Of a stretch of DNA of 64,000 nucleotides, positions 22,061-35,159 are shown one piece after another (positions within the stretch are counted from its first letter, which is position 1; every line of letters begins with the position of its first letter). The DNA is taken from positions 1-64,000 of the forward strand of contig JAIXMQ010000023.1 of the NCBI GenBank assembly GCA_025716855.1. The letters are read 5' to 3'. The DNA is from Pilaira anomala (Eukaryota > Mucoromycota > Mucoromycetes > Mucorales > Mucoraceae). The position numbers were made by a program, and so were the translations under genes. A model generated the notes under the pieces. That model did no database searches. It saw nothing but the letters and a program-made list of their open reading frames with translations, and was not told the origin of the DNA.

Positions 22061-24312
22061 TTACCGTTTCAATCGTTTGTTAGCGGAAGGACGATGTGTA
22101 CTGCTGCTACTCCCTAAAGATGCTAACCTGTCTATCTCTAACTGCGTTTTTAAAATCTCCTTTACTTCAACTTTATTCAAACACTCATCCACATGTTGAT
22201 TGAAATTCACATTATCCAAAACCAGTTGACGATTGCAAATAGGACACCCAAGAGGAAGAGGATGATTCGTTCTGTCCTTCTCTTCTAAAGGATCAGATAC
22301 TTCTGTTATACAATCCGTTTCGTTACAATTGATAGAAGACTCTGATGATTCAGGTAATGGTAGCTTGGTAAAATACTAAAAAAAAAAAAAAAAAAAAAAA
22401 GCCAGCAAATGATTAACTAAAATAAAGTATTTAAACCAATTTGGGATAAACTCTACCTTCCGTAAACTTTCATCTTCATGACCTCTCTTTTTCATAGTAG
22501 ACATACGAAGTCCCATTAATCGAATATTGACCGGCAATTCCTTCTGCAACAATTCCTTCGCTACCTTTTCAATATCCTTTGCTGTCCAAATATACGAAGG
22601 CATCGTCTTGGATCGAATACGGATTTCATAACTGACAGACTTTAATTTAATTCCAATATTTCTACCCATAAATTTATTTTTCTCTAAATCTTTTTCGAGA
22701 ACAAGTGATAATTCACTTAATTTTTTAAATAATTCCGTAGGTTCGGACATCGCAGAGAATGTTCTAATAAAAACTAAGTCAAGCTGTCATTCATCTCTCT
22801 CTCTCTCTCTTTTTTTACCTTTCACAACTTATACTTTTTCTTTCCACTTCTTCACTAAATGATGTAGATCCTAAACCGAGATAATTTTTTAACATGAATT
22901 GGAAGCTAATAGGACTAAGTAATTTATACAAGATAGCTCGACGAGGGTATATATCAGAACATGTCGTTACACCAAGTGATTCTAAAACTAAATGTTTTTT
23001 TTTCTGTAAGTGCTTTGTCACAAAAAGCTTAACTCTCTTTTTTTTTTTTTCATACCTCGTTCAGTTACACGGCCAACACCTGGAAACTGTCGAATCCTTA
23101 AATCTTTAACAAAGTTTAATATAGCTGGCTTACTATCTATCGGTAAATAGTATTGTCCATTGGGTTTATTGATATCACTACAAATCTTTGATAACGTTCG
23201 ATTACATGCAATACCCGCACTAGCCGTTAATTGTGTAGATTCGAAAATCTCTTTTCGAATTTGTTCTACTAATTGAGAAGGTGACATGTCTGTTGTTTGA
23301 AGATACTATATATATATTTTTTTTTTAAAAAAAAAATAGTTTTTAAAATCTTAACTTTTTTTTTACACATATTCGCATTTTTACCTCAGTCAAGTTTAAA
23401 TAAGCCTAGATTTGTATTTAGCACACGGCAAAAAAAAAAATACCTCTCTCTTTCTCTCTTATATATATGTATTACCTCATCCAAACTCATTGGTAAAAAA
23501 TTCGGGTCATACTTTCTAAATACGTCCCGTACTTTATTTGAAGCCTCAATGTATTTTGGAAAGTGTAACGGAATCAACTTTAACTGCGGACAGAGTTTTA
23601 AAGCGATGAAACCAGGCATAGCACTACGAACCCCAAATGTTCTAGCGATATAATTACTTGTACATAACATCGATACATCCCCTACTGCCATTGGAACATT
23701 TTTGAGCTCAGGATTCTCTAATTCTTCTACTGATGCATAAAATGCGTCCATATCAACATGACAAATACATTGCGTTAAATCTCGACTTTCTTCTAAATCT
23801 CGAATCATATTATCTGCAATTCTTTCCTCAAATGATAAGTTTTGGTGCTTGATCAATTCATATTTGGCTAATATAACATTAATTCGTTTCGTAACAGATT
23901 CATTTCGTAACTTTTCTCGTTCAAAAAATGCTGATCCCTGCTCAAAAAGATAAGTATATATATATAAAAAAAATTATGTTCGCTTTGTATATATATAAAT
24001 ACTAACTTTTGATGCTTCGTAAATGATTTTGTTCACTTGCTCTTTATCAATGCTTCCAAGACCTGCCTATTTGTTCAATAATTTAGGTGATATACATCAA
24101 AACAATTTGATATATTTATATACCTTATTAGAGGAAGGTCCTGCAAGCATATGTCGAAATGATTCTTCTTTATCAACTGCGGTTGCAGGTTTGCATTTTT
24201 CTTGTGATAATACAAGTTCTTTTTCATGATCAACTGAATCGTCGTCTAGGAAAAAATCTTGTTCTTCTTCAACAAGTTGCGAAGAATGCTCAAGATCTAT
24301 TTGATCGTTCAT
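22061..24312 (-). CDS. POLK: DNA polymerase kappa (Y-family, translesion) with C-terminal UBZ finger
   Basis: Y-family polymerase that bypasses N2-dG lesions. Eight exons (24124-24312, 24007-24066, 23476-23937, 23385-23405, 23056-23305, 22819-22987, 22457-22763, 22061-22375) join in phase to 590 residues. The N-clasp region reads AGLGSIDKEQVNKIIYEASK-GSAFFEREK. The palm has CHVDMDAFYASVE (first catalytic Asp) and PMSLDE-AYLNLTE, where the second metal-binding D-E is completed by a 21-nt exon. ASAGIACNRTLSKICSDINKPNGQY and FPGVGRVTE mark palm and thumb. GLGST begins the little finger, with ERKSISCER-TFS across an intron. The last exon has CPICNRQLVLDNVNFNQHVDECL, a Rad18-type C2HC ubiquitin-binding zinc finger. 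Animal pol kappa usually has two such fingers; one is seen here. I see no obvious C-terminal PIP box. Confidence 0.94.
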
Positions 24313-24523
24313 GCTTAAAAAAAAAAGAAAAGAAAAGAAAAGAACGAAAACAAAAAAGAACTAAAGACTCTCTCCTCTTTATTCAGGACTGGTATATAGC
24401 TCCAACACCCAGCCTTTTTTTTTTTATCTAATTGATTCCCAGTTTAAACAAGTTGGAGAGCCCCTCAACTTAATTATTGTTTTTGTTTATTTTCTTATTA
24501 TTATTATTTTCATAAAGAAGCTA
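24313..24523. promoter_or_regulatory. Divergent promoter between POLK and COQ6
   Basis: The 211-bp spacer separates the outward-facing start codons of the polymerase and ubiquinone genes. It holds a purine-rich AAAAG repeat near the polymerase gene and ATT-rich DNA next to COQ6. No element could be assigned with confidence. Confidence 0.5.
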
Positions 24524-26428
24524 ATGTTGCGTTGTGTTCAAAAACAAAGTCTTATTCGACCTTTTATCTCAAGCCAACGCGTGCTTCAAAAACGTACTTT
24601 GGCTTCCATTTCGCAAGACTTGGAAAACGCTTATGATGTCGTGATCATAGGTGGTGGTGTTGCAGGTGTCACACTTGCTTGTTCTCTTGGTAAATATATA
24701 TATATATATATAACCATAAAAGCAAAGCATACTAAACCGGATTTTTCTTTAGCCTCTCGACCTTCTATGCGTAATAGTCGTATCGCACTTGTAGAAGCAA
24801 TGGATTTGACAGGTGTTAGAAAATGGGAACCGAAGCAAGATAATTATTCAAACCGTGTTGTTTCTTTGACACCTGGTTCAATGGGATTCTTTGACCGTAA
24901 GTGATTTTTTTTTTTCGTGAACCCATTCCATGTATTATTTTTTTTTACTCAGATTTTAATACTCATTTAGAAATTGGAATCACAAAACATATGGCATTGG
25001 ATAGAGCAAATGGATATCGCGATATGCAAGTTTGGGATGGTGTCACAGATGCCAGAATTCATTTGGATTCAGCTCTTTTAAAAGGTTATGGCGCAGATAA
25101 AAATGTCAAGGAAAATACAATTGCATATATGGTCGAGAATCTTAATGTACAATCCGCTGCTTTAAAGCGTTTAGAGGAATGTCGTGCTCAAGGTTATCAA
25201 GTGGATTTAATTCAACAAGTGAAAGTAGCTGAAATTGAAGATTCTAGACAAGATACCGTACTCGGTCAGCAAAAGCCAGAAGAAGGCCTTGATCTTCATG
25301 ATTGGCCTACAGTTCATTTAGATAATGGTAGAAAATTAAAAGCTCGTTTATTGGTAAGATTAAATGTAACTTTTTAAATGAATCTGATTGATTTATTCTC
25401 TCTTTTTTTTTTGTATATTGTAGATTGGTGCCGATGGTATTAATAGTCCCGTACGTAACTTTGCAAATATCGATTCCCTTGGCTGGGATTACGATGCTCA
25501 AGGTGTCGTCGCTACATTAAAACTTGATCCTACACGTCCTAATAATACTGCTTGGCAAAGATTCTTACCTACTGGTCCTATTGCTATGCTTCCAGTAAGT
25601 TTAGCTTTTTTTTTTAAAAAAAAAAACTCTGGCATTATATAATCTAAATTTAATTTGATAGTTAAGTGAAGGATACGCTTCTATGGTCTGGTCTACAACG
25701 CCTGCCATTGCTAAAGCACTCAAAAATGTATCCTCTACAGACTTTTGTAACTTAGTCAATGCGGCCTTTAGAATGTCTCATGTCGATCTTAAATACCTCT
25801 ACAAACAAATCGACACCAAGAGCTTTAAATCTGCCTGTAACATTGCTGAAGAATATAACTGGAGAGAAAGTGTTGCTAAGAAATCATTGAACGATGAACA
25901 AGTCCTTGATCGTGAGTTCTCTCTTCCTCCTGAAATTGTACAAGTACAAGATAAATCAAGAGCATCATTCCCGTTCCGTTTAAGAAATGCCGAAAGTTAT
26001 GTAGCTGAAAGAGTGGCTTTGGTTGGTGATGCTGCTCATGCTACACATCCCCTTGCTGGTCAGGGTATGAACCAAGGTTTACTTGATGTTGAATGTCTTT
26101 CACAACTCTTGGAAAAGGGAACAACGGAAGGACAAGATATTGGAAGTATTCATTTATTAAGACAATATGCTTCCGAAAGATACCTTCGTAATATCATGAT
26201 GATTAGCTCTTGTGATAAGTTACATCGCTTGTTCTCTACAGATGCTACCCCTGTTACATGGGCTCGTTCTTTAGGTTTAAATGCTGTTAATAGCAATGGG
26301 TTCTTAAAGGTAATACAGATATCATCAATTTTTAACCAATTTATTTTTATATTCATATTTTTTATTATTAGGCTGAAATCATGAAGTATGCAATGGGTAT
26401 TGAATATACTGGTGAATTTAGACACTAA
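24524..26428 (+). CDS. COQ6: Ubiquinone biosynthesis flavin monooxygenase COQ6
   Basis: FAD-dependent monooxygenase that hydroxylates the coenzyme Q ring at C5 on the matrix face of the mitochondrial inner membrane. Six exons (24524-24689, 24753-24896, 24953-25353, 25424-25594, 25662-26309, 26372-26428) give 528 residues. The N-terminus has Arg, Ser and Gln without acids ([20 protein letters not shown]), a mitochondrial presequence. [18 protein letters not shown] is the FAD-binding GxGxx[17 protein letters not shown] is a family block. [15 protein letters not shown] is the second motif, split by an intron after [25 protein letters not shown] is the GD FAD motif. [15 protein letters not shown] closes the protein. 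It is convergent with seipin, only 81 bp apart, so transcripts probably overlap at their 3' ends. Confidence 0.95.
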
Positions 26429-26509
26429 ATTAAATGTAAAAACGATTGATTTTTTTTTTCTGTACTAAAATAATAAAAATAATAATATTATTCATATATC
26501 AACATTTAT

Positions 26510-27835
26510 TTAATCTGATTTTTCGCTTGATGTTTCAGTAGTAGATTGCTGTTCGTTAGTGTTTATATCTTCAGTTTGATCACCGATTATAGCGGGTTCC
26601 TGACTGACCATAAACTCATATAGCTTCAGCCATAAACGCTCTCCAAATCCTTTCCAAGCAATCGCTGCAAATATAAACTCAATTGTAGAAAACGTAATAA
26701 TGAACATTAATCCAGTGATGATTCTATGGAAGTACATGTAATATCTGTTGTAATAGACAAATTAATATCAATATATTAACATCAATCATTTATAAATTTA
26801 CCGAAGTCCACGGAAATTAGCAAGGATTAAAAGCTTTGCATCATAAATTTGTATCATTGGGTTGGAGATGAGTATATCAACTTTATTCACTGCTTGGTGC
26901 TATATATATATATATATACCCTCAATGTTGTCAGCTTCATCGCAAATGAGATTTTATTCTTCTTACCTTTAATTCCATATAATTATCAACAAGCTTGGTA
27001 GTGATTATCTGACTCTCTTCAGATAGTCCAACAAGAAGTGGAAGAGCCTTTACAAAGACTCTTATCACTCTTTGTGTACGAGATTGGTACCTTAAAATAG
27101 CAGGCCGACTAGATTTCAAAATACTAGACCCGTTTTTTGTTTGTAACTCAATGTCGATCATAAAATTACCAATATCAAAATTTATATCAGACGTAGGCAC
27201 ATGCAATTGAATTGAAACATCGTAAACTTGCTCATGTTTCAAAGACTAATACTCGCAAAAAGAAATTAATACCCAGAAATATATGGTAAACAAAAAATAT
27301 TACTATCTTTACTAGAGAATTTCCGGCCAATACATCAACTGTTGCAGCGGGTCCTGTATTTTGTAACCCATAGTGAAACCAAACAGGTTGTACATGTGTA
27401 ATAGGTGGTATATACTGGTTATAAAAAATGATATATGCAACTGCACTGGTGGCAACAATACATGATATTGTTAAGGACATAATGGTTGTTTTAACAAACG
27501 TTTTTTGTGCTGCTGGCGCGAAAAGTATTTTACAAAACGGTAATAATATGACCTTGATCGCTTTCAGTAGAAAGACAATCGCAGGATGAGTAGGTAGAGG
27601 TTCAGCATCCTCAATGGCTATTTCGCTTGCAATAAGTCCTGTCTCCTCGAGTTGTTCTAACTCGTTACTTTCTTCTTCTTCGTCTACTGAAGGTACCACG
27701 TGAAAGTTATCTGACTATATAGATAAAACACAAGAGTAAGTATGGAATTAATTTGCCACAGTTTTATATATATATATATATTACACTATTCGTATTTTCA
27801 GAGGCTCCCTCTGAACCAGAGCTATAAGTATTCAT
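26510..27835 (-). CDS. Seipin (BSCL2/Sei1 family)
   Basis: Seipin forms ER rings at lipid-droplet contact sites and controls droplet birth and size. Five exons (27785-27835, 27313-27714, 26967-27245, 26802-26899, 26510-26744) encode 354 residues. A 17-codon first exon and an acidic cytosolic stretch precede TM1 (TTIMSLTISCIVATSAVAYIIF). The lumenal domain shows PVWFHYG, ATVDVLAG, then QVYDVSIQLHVPTSDINFDIGNFMIDIEL, LKSSRPAILRYQS and LPLLVGLSEES. These are the hallmark blocks of the Seipin/adipose-regulatory domain. TM2 (about 17-22 residues in the last exon, GLMFIITFSTIEFIFAAIAW) is followed by an acidic Ser/Thr tail. The first-exon start at 27833-27835 is the only one in phase. Confidence 0.92.
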
Positions 27836-28048
27836 TTAAGTAATAAAGAAAGAAAGAAATACAAACAGAAAAAGGTTTAATATACTCATCTAAAGGTTTC
27901 ATGTCAACTGTCATATGTTCAAAACCCGTAACCAATAATCATGAGTAAAAAAAAAAGAAAAGAAAAAAAAAGTGTGTGTAGATGTTAAAAAAGTGAACTT
28001 GATCAACAAGTCAATCTTTATTATTGTTATAAATTATAGATATAAAAA
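27836..28048. other. Seipin 5' flank / lipase 3' flank
   Basis: Short AT-rich spacer with purine-rich A/G tracts near 27845-27860 and 27947-27970. No gene is visible. Confidence 0.6.
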
Positions 28049-29466
28049 TTAGATGCAAGCACCTTCAGTGATACCGTAGTAGCTATAAAATAAGAAGAAA
28101 AAAGTCAGAAAAAGATGAGCATTTAAAAATAGAAGGAGAAAACTTACTTCAAATGATCGGTGAAGCTGGTGAAGGGTGCAATAGAGTTGGCGCAGTCATC
28201 AGTTTCGATACCAGAAGGACAAATAACTGTGATAGTAATGAAAAAAAAATGAGTATTTATGCAAAAGATAAAAAAAGATTGAGGGGTAAAAAATACTTAC
28301 CAATATTATTGGAAGATCTCTTCCAAACTTCAGTACCAGAATGAAGAAAGCCCCAGGTTGTAGAGGGAACATGAGGAACAATATCTCTTTCATTGACAGA
28401 ACGAAAGTTGGGAATGCCAGTAGAATCAACATAATAAGCAAAGTCAGGGTTACCAATACGAGGAGAACCAACAGTATAAATACTCAAATTATTGGGACCT
28501 AATCTGCTTTCACGTTGGTAGAGATCCATAGCAGCGAGCACAGCTTGTGCGCCACCAAGAGAATGTCTATAAAAGAAATATTTAAAAATATTAGTAGAAG
28601 TAAAATTACTATTAATGTTTGACTTACCCAGATACAGCTACTTTGTAGTTGGGATAAGAATTGAGTTGCTTTTGAACGGCAGAGAAGTAATCAGAACGAA
28701 CAGCCAAGAAAGAAGTATAGAAACCGGTATGAACTCTGGCACCTCTAACAGAAGGATAACTCATTTGAGCAACAAGCATATCCTACAATTGATAATTAAA
28801 AAGAGAAAACCATTAGTTACATTTTATTTTTTGATGGCATAAAGAAATATATATATAACTTACAGTTATGGCACTCTGAATAGAGCTCGTTCCACGGAAG
28901 ACAACGTGAATTGTTTTTTGTTCATCACTTCTTAATACATATCCGTGTGTATCAGCAACAATTGAATCAAAGGAAATAATAAGCTTGCCGTCAGGAGCAT
29001 ATTTTCTACAATTTCTGCAGACCCATAGACCAAGAGGAGTAACATCGCGACAATAAGCGGAAGCGGAAAGACCAGCATGAAGCTCAAATGTCTTAAGCTG
29101 TGCTTCAGTAGCTTGAATAACATCAGATGAAGCAAGAGGCATTGGAGGTGCATTGGCAGGAAGCTCCATGGTCATACCATCAACTGTTTTAATACTACGC
29201 TTAGTAATACTTTTAAGATCACCGCCGTTCTCAGCAAACCATTTCATGTTGGTTTCAATAATTCCAGTTTCTGCATTCAAATTAACTTCGAAAGTTGGGT
29301 TGGTGACCGGTTGAACACGGCTTTCAATAATGGGAGGAAAAGTGAAGCCAGTAGTACCGTTAACATGAGGAGCGGGAGGGTCTTGGGCTGGAGCAGCATC
29401 AGATAATCTGAAGAATAAGATTGTAATGACAGCAACGCCTTGAGTAATTGATGTGAATGAAACCAT
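28049..29466 (-). CDS. Secreted triacylglycerol lipase, class 3 (Rhizomucor/Rhizopus type)
   Basis: Hydrolyses triacylglycerols outside the cell. Five exons (28864-29466, 28628-28782, 28301-28566, 28148-28226, 28049-28082) join to 378 residues, the size of Mucorales prepro-lipases. A hydrophobic signal peptide (residues about 1-28, ending near LSDAAP) is followed by an about 90-residue propeptide and then the mature domain. The nucleophile elbow is G-HSLGG, with its first Gly completed across intron 2. The Asp lies in NERDIVPHVPS. The His lies in FTDHLNYYGI, near the end and split by the last intron. HVVFRGTSSI gives the oxyanion strand. Cys pairs around CRDVTPLGLWVC and ICPSGIETDDC match conserved disulfides. 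The start is the ATG at 29464-29466. All three catalytic residues are intact. Confidence 0.95.
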
Positions 29467-31268
29467 TTTTTTTAGAAGATTCAAAGAAAGCTGAAAAGAT
29501 GAGAGAAGATGAAGATAATATTTTTTGGATAGAAAAATACTATCTATTTATACCAAATCAAAATATACGTCAAACGAGTATCAACACATGTATTTCACTT
29601 CTAGTTTTTCTAGAAATTATGCAAAGTGTTAATATTGTTACACACTATTTCGATCATTCAATTACAGTTATACAAAGTGTTGAGTTCGCATTTTTCTATG
29701 TTCTTAAACGGATTTAATTTATAACCTATTACCTGGTAAAATTCTGTATTATTTTAACTCTCGTCAATAAAGGAGATTCAGCAGTTATTTGTTTTAATAT
29801 ATATCGTAAGCTATACATTTTTCGTGTATGTTTTTAATTTTTAATCGTGGTTTATAACAAATAGAAGGTAAAATATTATATGACATGGAAATGTACTAAA
29901 CTATATAAAAAAAAAAGGCACACGTTTATATTGGCTTACTTATCTCTTTTTACCACCAGGAAAATACAGATCAAATCTACTAAGGTTGTGCAAGAACTAA
30001 ATATATGTGTACCTTATTTTCTAATTTCTCTTGTGTCTCTTTAATAGTGTAACAGCCATTTAAGCGTGTTAACATTATACTTGGAAAAAAAAGCAAAAAT
30101 AAAAAAGGACAGCTATATTATAGCATTGCAGTAAGAGCGAGTACTATTTTATACAACAATACGAATTAAATAACTTGTTATCTTATTAAATATGTACTGA
30201 AATTAGCATATTGATCAATAATTTGTGCTTTAATAAAAAAGAATAACCTAGAATTATTAAATCATCAGATTTATTACATAATTGACGAGAAGCGCCCTCA
30301 TAACACGCGTATTCCACATTATTAATACAGTTTACCCATCGAGTTTTTCTTTTAAAAAAAAAACTAGGAAAGCAACTGACCAAATAAATGCTTCAATGCA
30401 GTGCGAGAACTAAATAATAAGTACAACTCATTTAATGGAGCAAAAATATACTGTTTCTAAGCAATTAATTTGAGATCTGTGCTCGATCAAATTTCCTATA
30501 TTGAGTTCCCACACCATTGTTGCACATTGAGTATATGTAATGTGTATTAAACGGTTTCAAGTAATACATACCATATTTCCTCGGCAATAAGTATACATAC
30601 ATGGTAAATATGTTAAAATTAAATGCAATTCAAGTCATTCAAATTTATATTTATAATGACAAATATGTATTCTTTTATTTTTCTTTATAGAGATATGGTT
30701 ACAATAAAAATTTAACTCAATATTCAAAAGTCCAAAAGCCCAAGAGCCCACAAAAATTACTAATATTTTGTGATTTACCTTTAAGAATTACTAGGAATAG
30801 AAGTCTTGGCTCACTTATTCAAAAAAAAAAAATAGAAAACGGTTTGCTAAAAAAAAAGCATTGCATAAATTAAGTAAATAAAGAAACCAAGGAACTAATT
30901 CTGGAATTAACAGGATAACTTAACAATGGGTCTAGGTATAGATATCATAACTGTCTCCAAGACTGTAAAAAAAAAATCTTGTTCTCGGATTGAAACGAAT
31001 CAATCTATACCTAATCTATCGATTTATGGTGCCACGAATTAACAAAAAATGTTTACACAACCAAGTAACTAACATGTAATTAGCATATTTTCATATTAGT
31101 CAGTGTGAAATGAGAGTCATAAGAGATGAAGTCTTTAAAATTCTTGTTACTAATAAGTACAAGAAAATTTATTTTAATTTTAAGGTATAAACTGAGAAAA
31201 CTAAACAAGTTAGAAAGAGATAGAATATAAATTTTGAGGGATCTATTACAAAATTTCATCTATTTCAT
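29467..31268. other. 1.8-kb gene-free region
   Basis: Upstream region of the lipase and downstream region of the amino acid transporter. TATTTATA (about 29545-29552 on the plus strand, TATAAATA on the minus) lies about 80 bp upstream of the lipase ATG and could be its TATA box. No tRNA or coding fragment is recognised. The short open frames here lack any family features. Confidence 0.6.
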
Positions 31269-33628
31269 TTAAACGTGAGGAGTACAACGAGAAATAGGAA
31301 CTTCGGGTTCACCTTCTGCAGTCCAAAGACCAATAGTAATATAAGTAGTATAAAGCATACAAACACTACCAAAGGTAATAATAGCGATATCAACGGCCTT
31401 TTGTCTGAAAGTCTGGGCTACAGCTTTTAAGTGGAAAAGAGGAGGGAATAAGAAACACAAAGGAATACAGAATACGGAACCAATCAAGGAGACAAATTTA
31501 TCGAGATCTGCAGAACCTGCAATAGCAACACCTGCACAAATCATGACTGACAAAAATCTGAAAATATTCTTTTGCCATTTGACCATTGGGTTGTTCTTTC
31601 CTGACTTGGAAAAGATGCCGGTTTCGACAATACGGATGGCAGGGAAGAGTTGTAAAGGAATGGAGAGACAGATGGCAAGTGCGTATAAACCTTGGATAGT
31701 GTTTACAAGTGGTGTATTGGGTAAGTTTAATAATACTACAGTTTGAACATCTTCACCAAAAGCAAGATATGATAAGAGACCAAGAGAGACAAAGAGTGCG
31801 GTAATGAATAACATGGTCCAAGATAATACCTTGGGAAACTTTTTGGGATCTTTCATAGATTCAGTAATAGGAATAACTATTTTTTTTTAAAAAAAAAGTA
31901 ACATTTCATTAATAAACTATACAAATATTTTCATGTAACACAATTTACCTAAACCAACACCCTCAAATGTAAATACAGCAGTACCAATAAACATAGGGAA
32001 AGAAGCAGCATTGACAAACCATTCGACCTTGCCAACACCTTCTACAGCCAGAGTTAAGAAATCATAATAATACAAGTAAACCAAACCGACAAGAATAAAA
32101 GCATCAGCAATCAAAGCAAAAATCGAAAGCTTTTGAATCTTTCTAATCATGGCAAGAGGAACAAACATGAGAATTTGACCCAAGATGAGGAAATAAAGTG
32201 GTATATGAGTTTCACAGTTAGAGACAGCTTCTACAAGTGCTTGTAAACTTTGTGCGACAAAGACCATGTAGGCACATACAAAACCAATCTATTTTTGGAG
32301 AAAATACCATATTGAGTTATATTTTTTAATGACGACAAGATGGTATCATTTACCTGAGAGGTTGTAATGGCAATTAATACCAACATACGCATTGATCTAC
32401 CGAATAATACACCACCAATATCACCAAAGGATGCTGGTACTTTGTTACGAGTTTCGACAAGCAATAAGAAACTGTAAAGTGAGACAGCTGCTACAAAAGA
32501 TAAAAATAAGGTCGAGAACATCAACCCACCATTATGGAATCTATTATATAAACAGATCTGAGTTAATTTCTCACGCCAATTACAAAGTTGTAGATCCCTT
32601 TTTTTTTTATTCGAATCAATACTTACGCCTTGGGTAAAAACATGACACCTATTAAATTTATAGAAAAAAATAGAATATATAAGAAAAAAAGTTTTCTTTT
32701 TATGATATATTTTTTTTTTTGTGTGTTCTTTACCTGTTCCAATAAATGATTTCAATAATAAGAATACAGCTTTAGAAGGTGTAGCAGTTCCTTGAACAGA
32801 ATTAGCTTGAGCTTGGCGTAACAAAGCAGTACGTTCATCCGACCCTTCACCCTCTCCAACAATTTCCGAGTAATCTATTTCCTCTTCGTCATCACTCTCA
32901 TCACCTTCATCATCACTTAAATCCTCACCACCAAAATGACCATACAAAGCCAAAAAGTCTACAAATGTATGTGTAATCCAAGATGGAGGCTTTTTACCTT
33001 TTTTAGCAGCCCGATCAATAAAGAAATGACGTCTGAAACCTCCAGGATCTTTTAAATTGATAAGTGCAGGATCAGTAGGACCACTGCGTGGGACCGTAAC
33101 AGACTTTGATCTCTTCATACGTGCTCTTTTATCTTCCACGGACTCTGTCCATTTATAAATATCATGTGTGATTGCACCGCCTGGTAATTGATGTACATTG
33201 GTAATTTCTTCATCATCGGAATCCGGGTGACGACTGTTAACACTGCGGCGAGGAGATCCATCACCAGGGAAATTATGGTGAGATCCTGAAGGAGAGGTAG
33301 AAACTAAATGACGTTTAACTGCTCTTGCTACTTCGTCGTCTGGCATATCAGCTACAGACAAGTTATCACCATAAGGTGAATGAGGTCTACCAATAGAAAG
33401 ATGATCACCTGGGTTGGCTGTACTGCCATAAGACATGTGAGAACGGATACTTCTTGTGGAAGGAGATGTACCGAAATTAAAGGTAGGTGGCATAGGTGAA
33501 GAACTTAACCTAGCAATTGATCCTGCTCTATCAAAAGAACCTGCAAGTACATTTTCATTTATGAACGAACCCTGATCTCCGTCACCTTGGCCATTCCTTT
33601 TCGCATTCACTGGTAAAGGACTTGACAT
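31269..33628 (-). CDS. Vacuolar amino acid transporter, AAAP family (AVT3/AVT4-like)
   Basis: Members of this group export neutral amino acids from the vacuole to the cytosol. Five exons (32734-33628, 32627-32648, 32354-32540, 31949-32288, 31269-31876) encode 683 residues. The first about 285 residues are a hydrophilic Ser/Pro/Asp-rich cytosolic N-terminus with an acidic cluster (SDDEGDESDDEEEID). The transporter core starts at AVFLLLKSFIGTG-VMFLPKA-FHNGG, where a 22-nt exon supplies GVMFLPK. Other blocks are ATTSQIGFVCAYMVFVAQ, IPLYFLILGQILMFVPLAMIR, SFPMFIGTAVFTFEGVGLVIP, ITESMKDPKKFPKVLSWTM, LLSYLAFGEDVQTVVLLNLP and LSIPLQLFPAIRIVE. About 11 membrane segments are visible. The large N-terminal domain and the sequence blocks fit AVT3/AVT4 rather than AVT1. 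Confidence 0.9.
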
Positions 33629-35100
33629 TAGCTTATTTTAGTTTTTTGTTTAAAAGTTTATTTGTAAAAAGAAAAAGAAAAAGAATTTTTAAAAAAAATT
33701 AAAATAAATAAAACAAAAAGATCTTTTTTTTTAGAAAAAAAAGCGGGGTCAAACAAAGTATTATAAAGAGTAACACCATTGCAAACGTCCGATTCTTTCA
33801 TAGCATTCTTTAGCTGTTTTCTTTTTAATTGGTTGATCCTTTTCCACCCCTTTTTTTTTTAATCATCAGCCGTGTGTTGTTCAAGCCCGAGTTGTTAGGA
33901 CAACCTTAAAATTCATTGCGTTACTATCCAGTTTGCATGGCAACCAGTTGTTATACTAGATACGTAATCCACGTATCAAGTTGCATTTATTTTAACCCGA
34001 TCTTTGTAGAGAAGAGACAAATTAATATATGCTCCTCTAAAAAAAACACCCCCTTATAAGAAAAAGTTATATAGGAGGGGAGATAAAAACGCAATATCCA
34101 TGTGATGACTTTGATTGTTTGAGAGCCGTTGAGAGCCTATTTTCTGTACACCTTCATCGAGAAATGATGTAATAATAAATAAAGTTGGAATATCTTTTTT
34201 TTTTGAAGTCTCTCACCTGATGGGAAAAACTTGTTTTTAACTTTTTTAAAGTATATATAATGAAATGCTTATTGAAGAATTATAAGCATAATATCTTATT
34301 CAACTTCTCGATCTCGGCCTTTATGATTAAAAAGTGAGCTGAACAGTCTAAAAAACTGTGCTTTAAATGTATTGTTACACATTTAAAGACATCATCGTTC
34401 AATAAGTTCTATAAAAAGTTAAATGCAATATTGAATAGTTCATTAAGAACAACAAAATCCTCAATTTTTTTTCCTCCCCGGATATATTTTTTACTGTGAT
34501 CAAATACTAATTGTATTCTATCTGTTTTCCTTCTATAAGCAAATTTTTTTTTTTTGAAGAGTGAAGTCCGAATTGACTCTTAAAGTTAGTCTCTTGCTTT
34601 TTCGTATTACAAACACCTGTCTCAATGATAAAGTGAATGAGTATTGATTTTTATTTTCTAGTCTAGAAGAAAGTGAAGGAAGAGAAAAATGATATTTGAA
34701 ACCTAATTCAAGAAAAGAGAGAAAGAAAAATATTGATTTTAAAACATTGACGGCTCCATTATTAAAGTTTGTTCAAGCGTTAGGTTGTTACTCAAAAATT
34801 AAGGGGGAACAAACATAGTCAGGGATCATAATAACATTGTTTTCACTTATGGTGTATTCATTTTAATAGTACCTCCCTTTCTATCTTTTTATCTATTTGT
34901 CTCATATATGTGTATCTTATATGAGAATATATATACAAGTATTAACTGAATAACTATATTTTTTTCCTTTCGGAATTTCTTTTAAAGTTATTCGGGTGAA
35001 ACTCTAAATTAAGGTAGAAAAAAAAAAGCTTATTCTTTTCAAATAATTCTATACCTGTTCTTTACAAGAACTCATCGCTTCTCTCTCTATCTCAATCATG
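33629..35100. other. 1.5-kb gene-free region
   Basis: 5' flank of the transporter gene and AT-rich sequence beyond it. No gene or RNA is recognised. Confidence 0.6.
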
Positions 35101-35159
35101 CCAAACCGAAATTTTTTTTAAAAATTATTAGCAATTTGTAGCTCGATAAAACTAACCTA

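Noticed and set aside
29457..29717. 86-codon plus-strand frame upstream of the lipase
   Set aside because: Overlaps the lipase start and promoter, with no features of a protein family.
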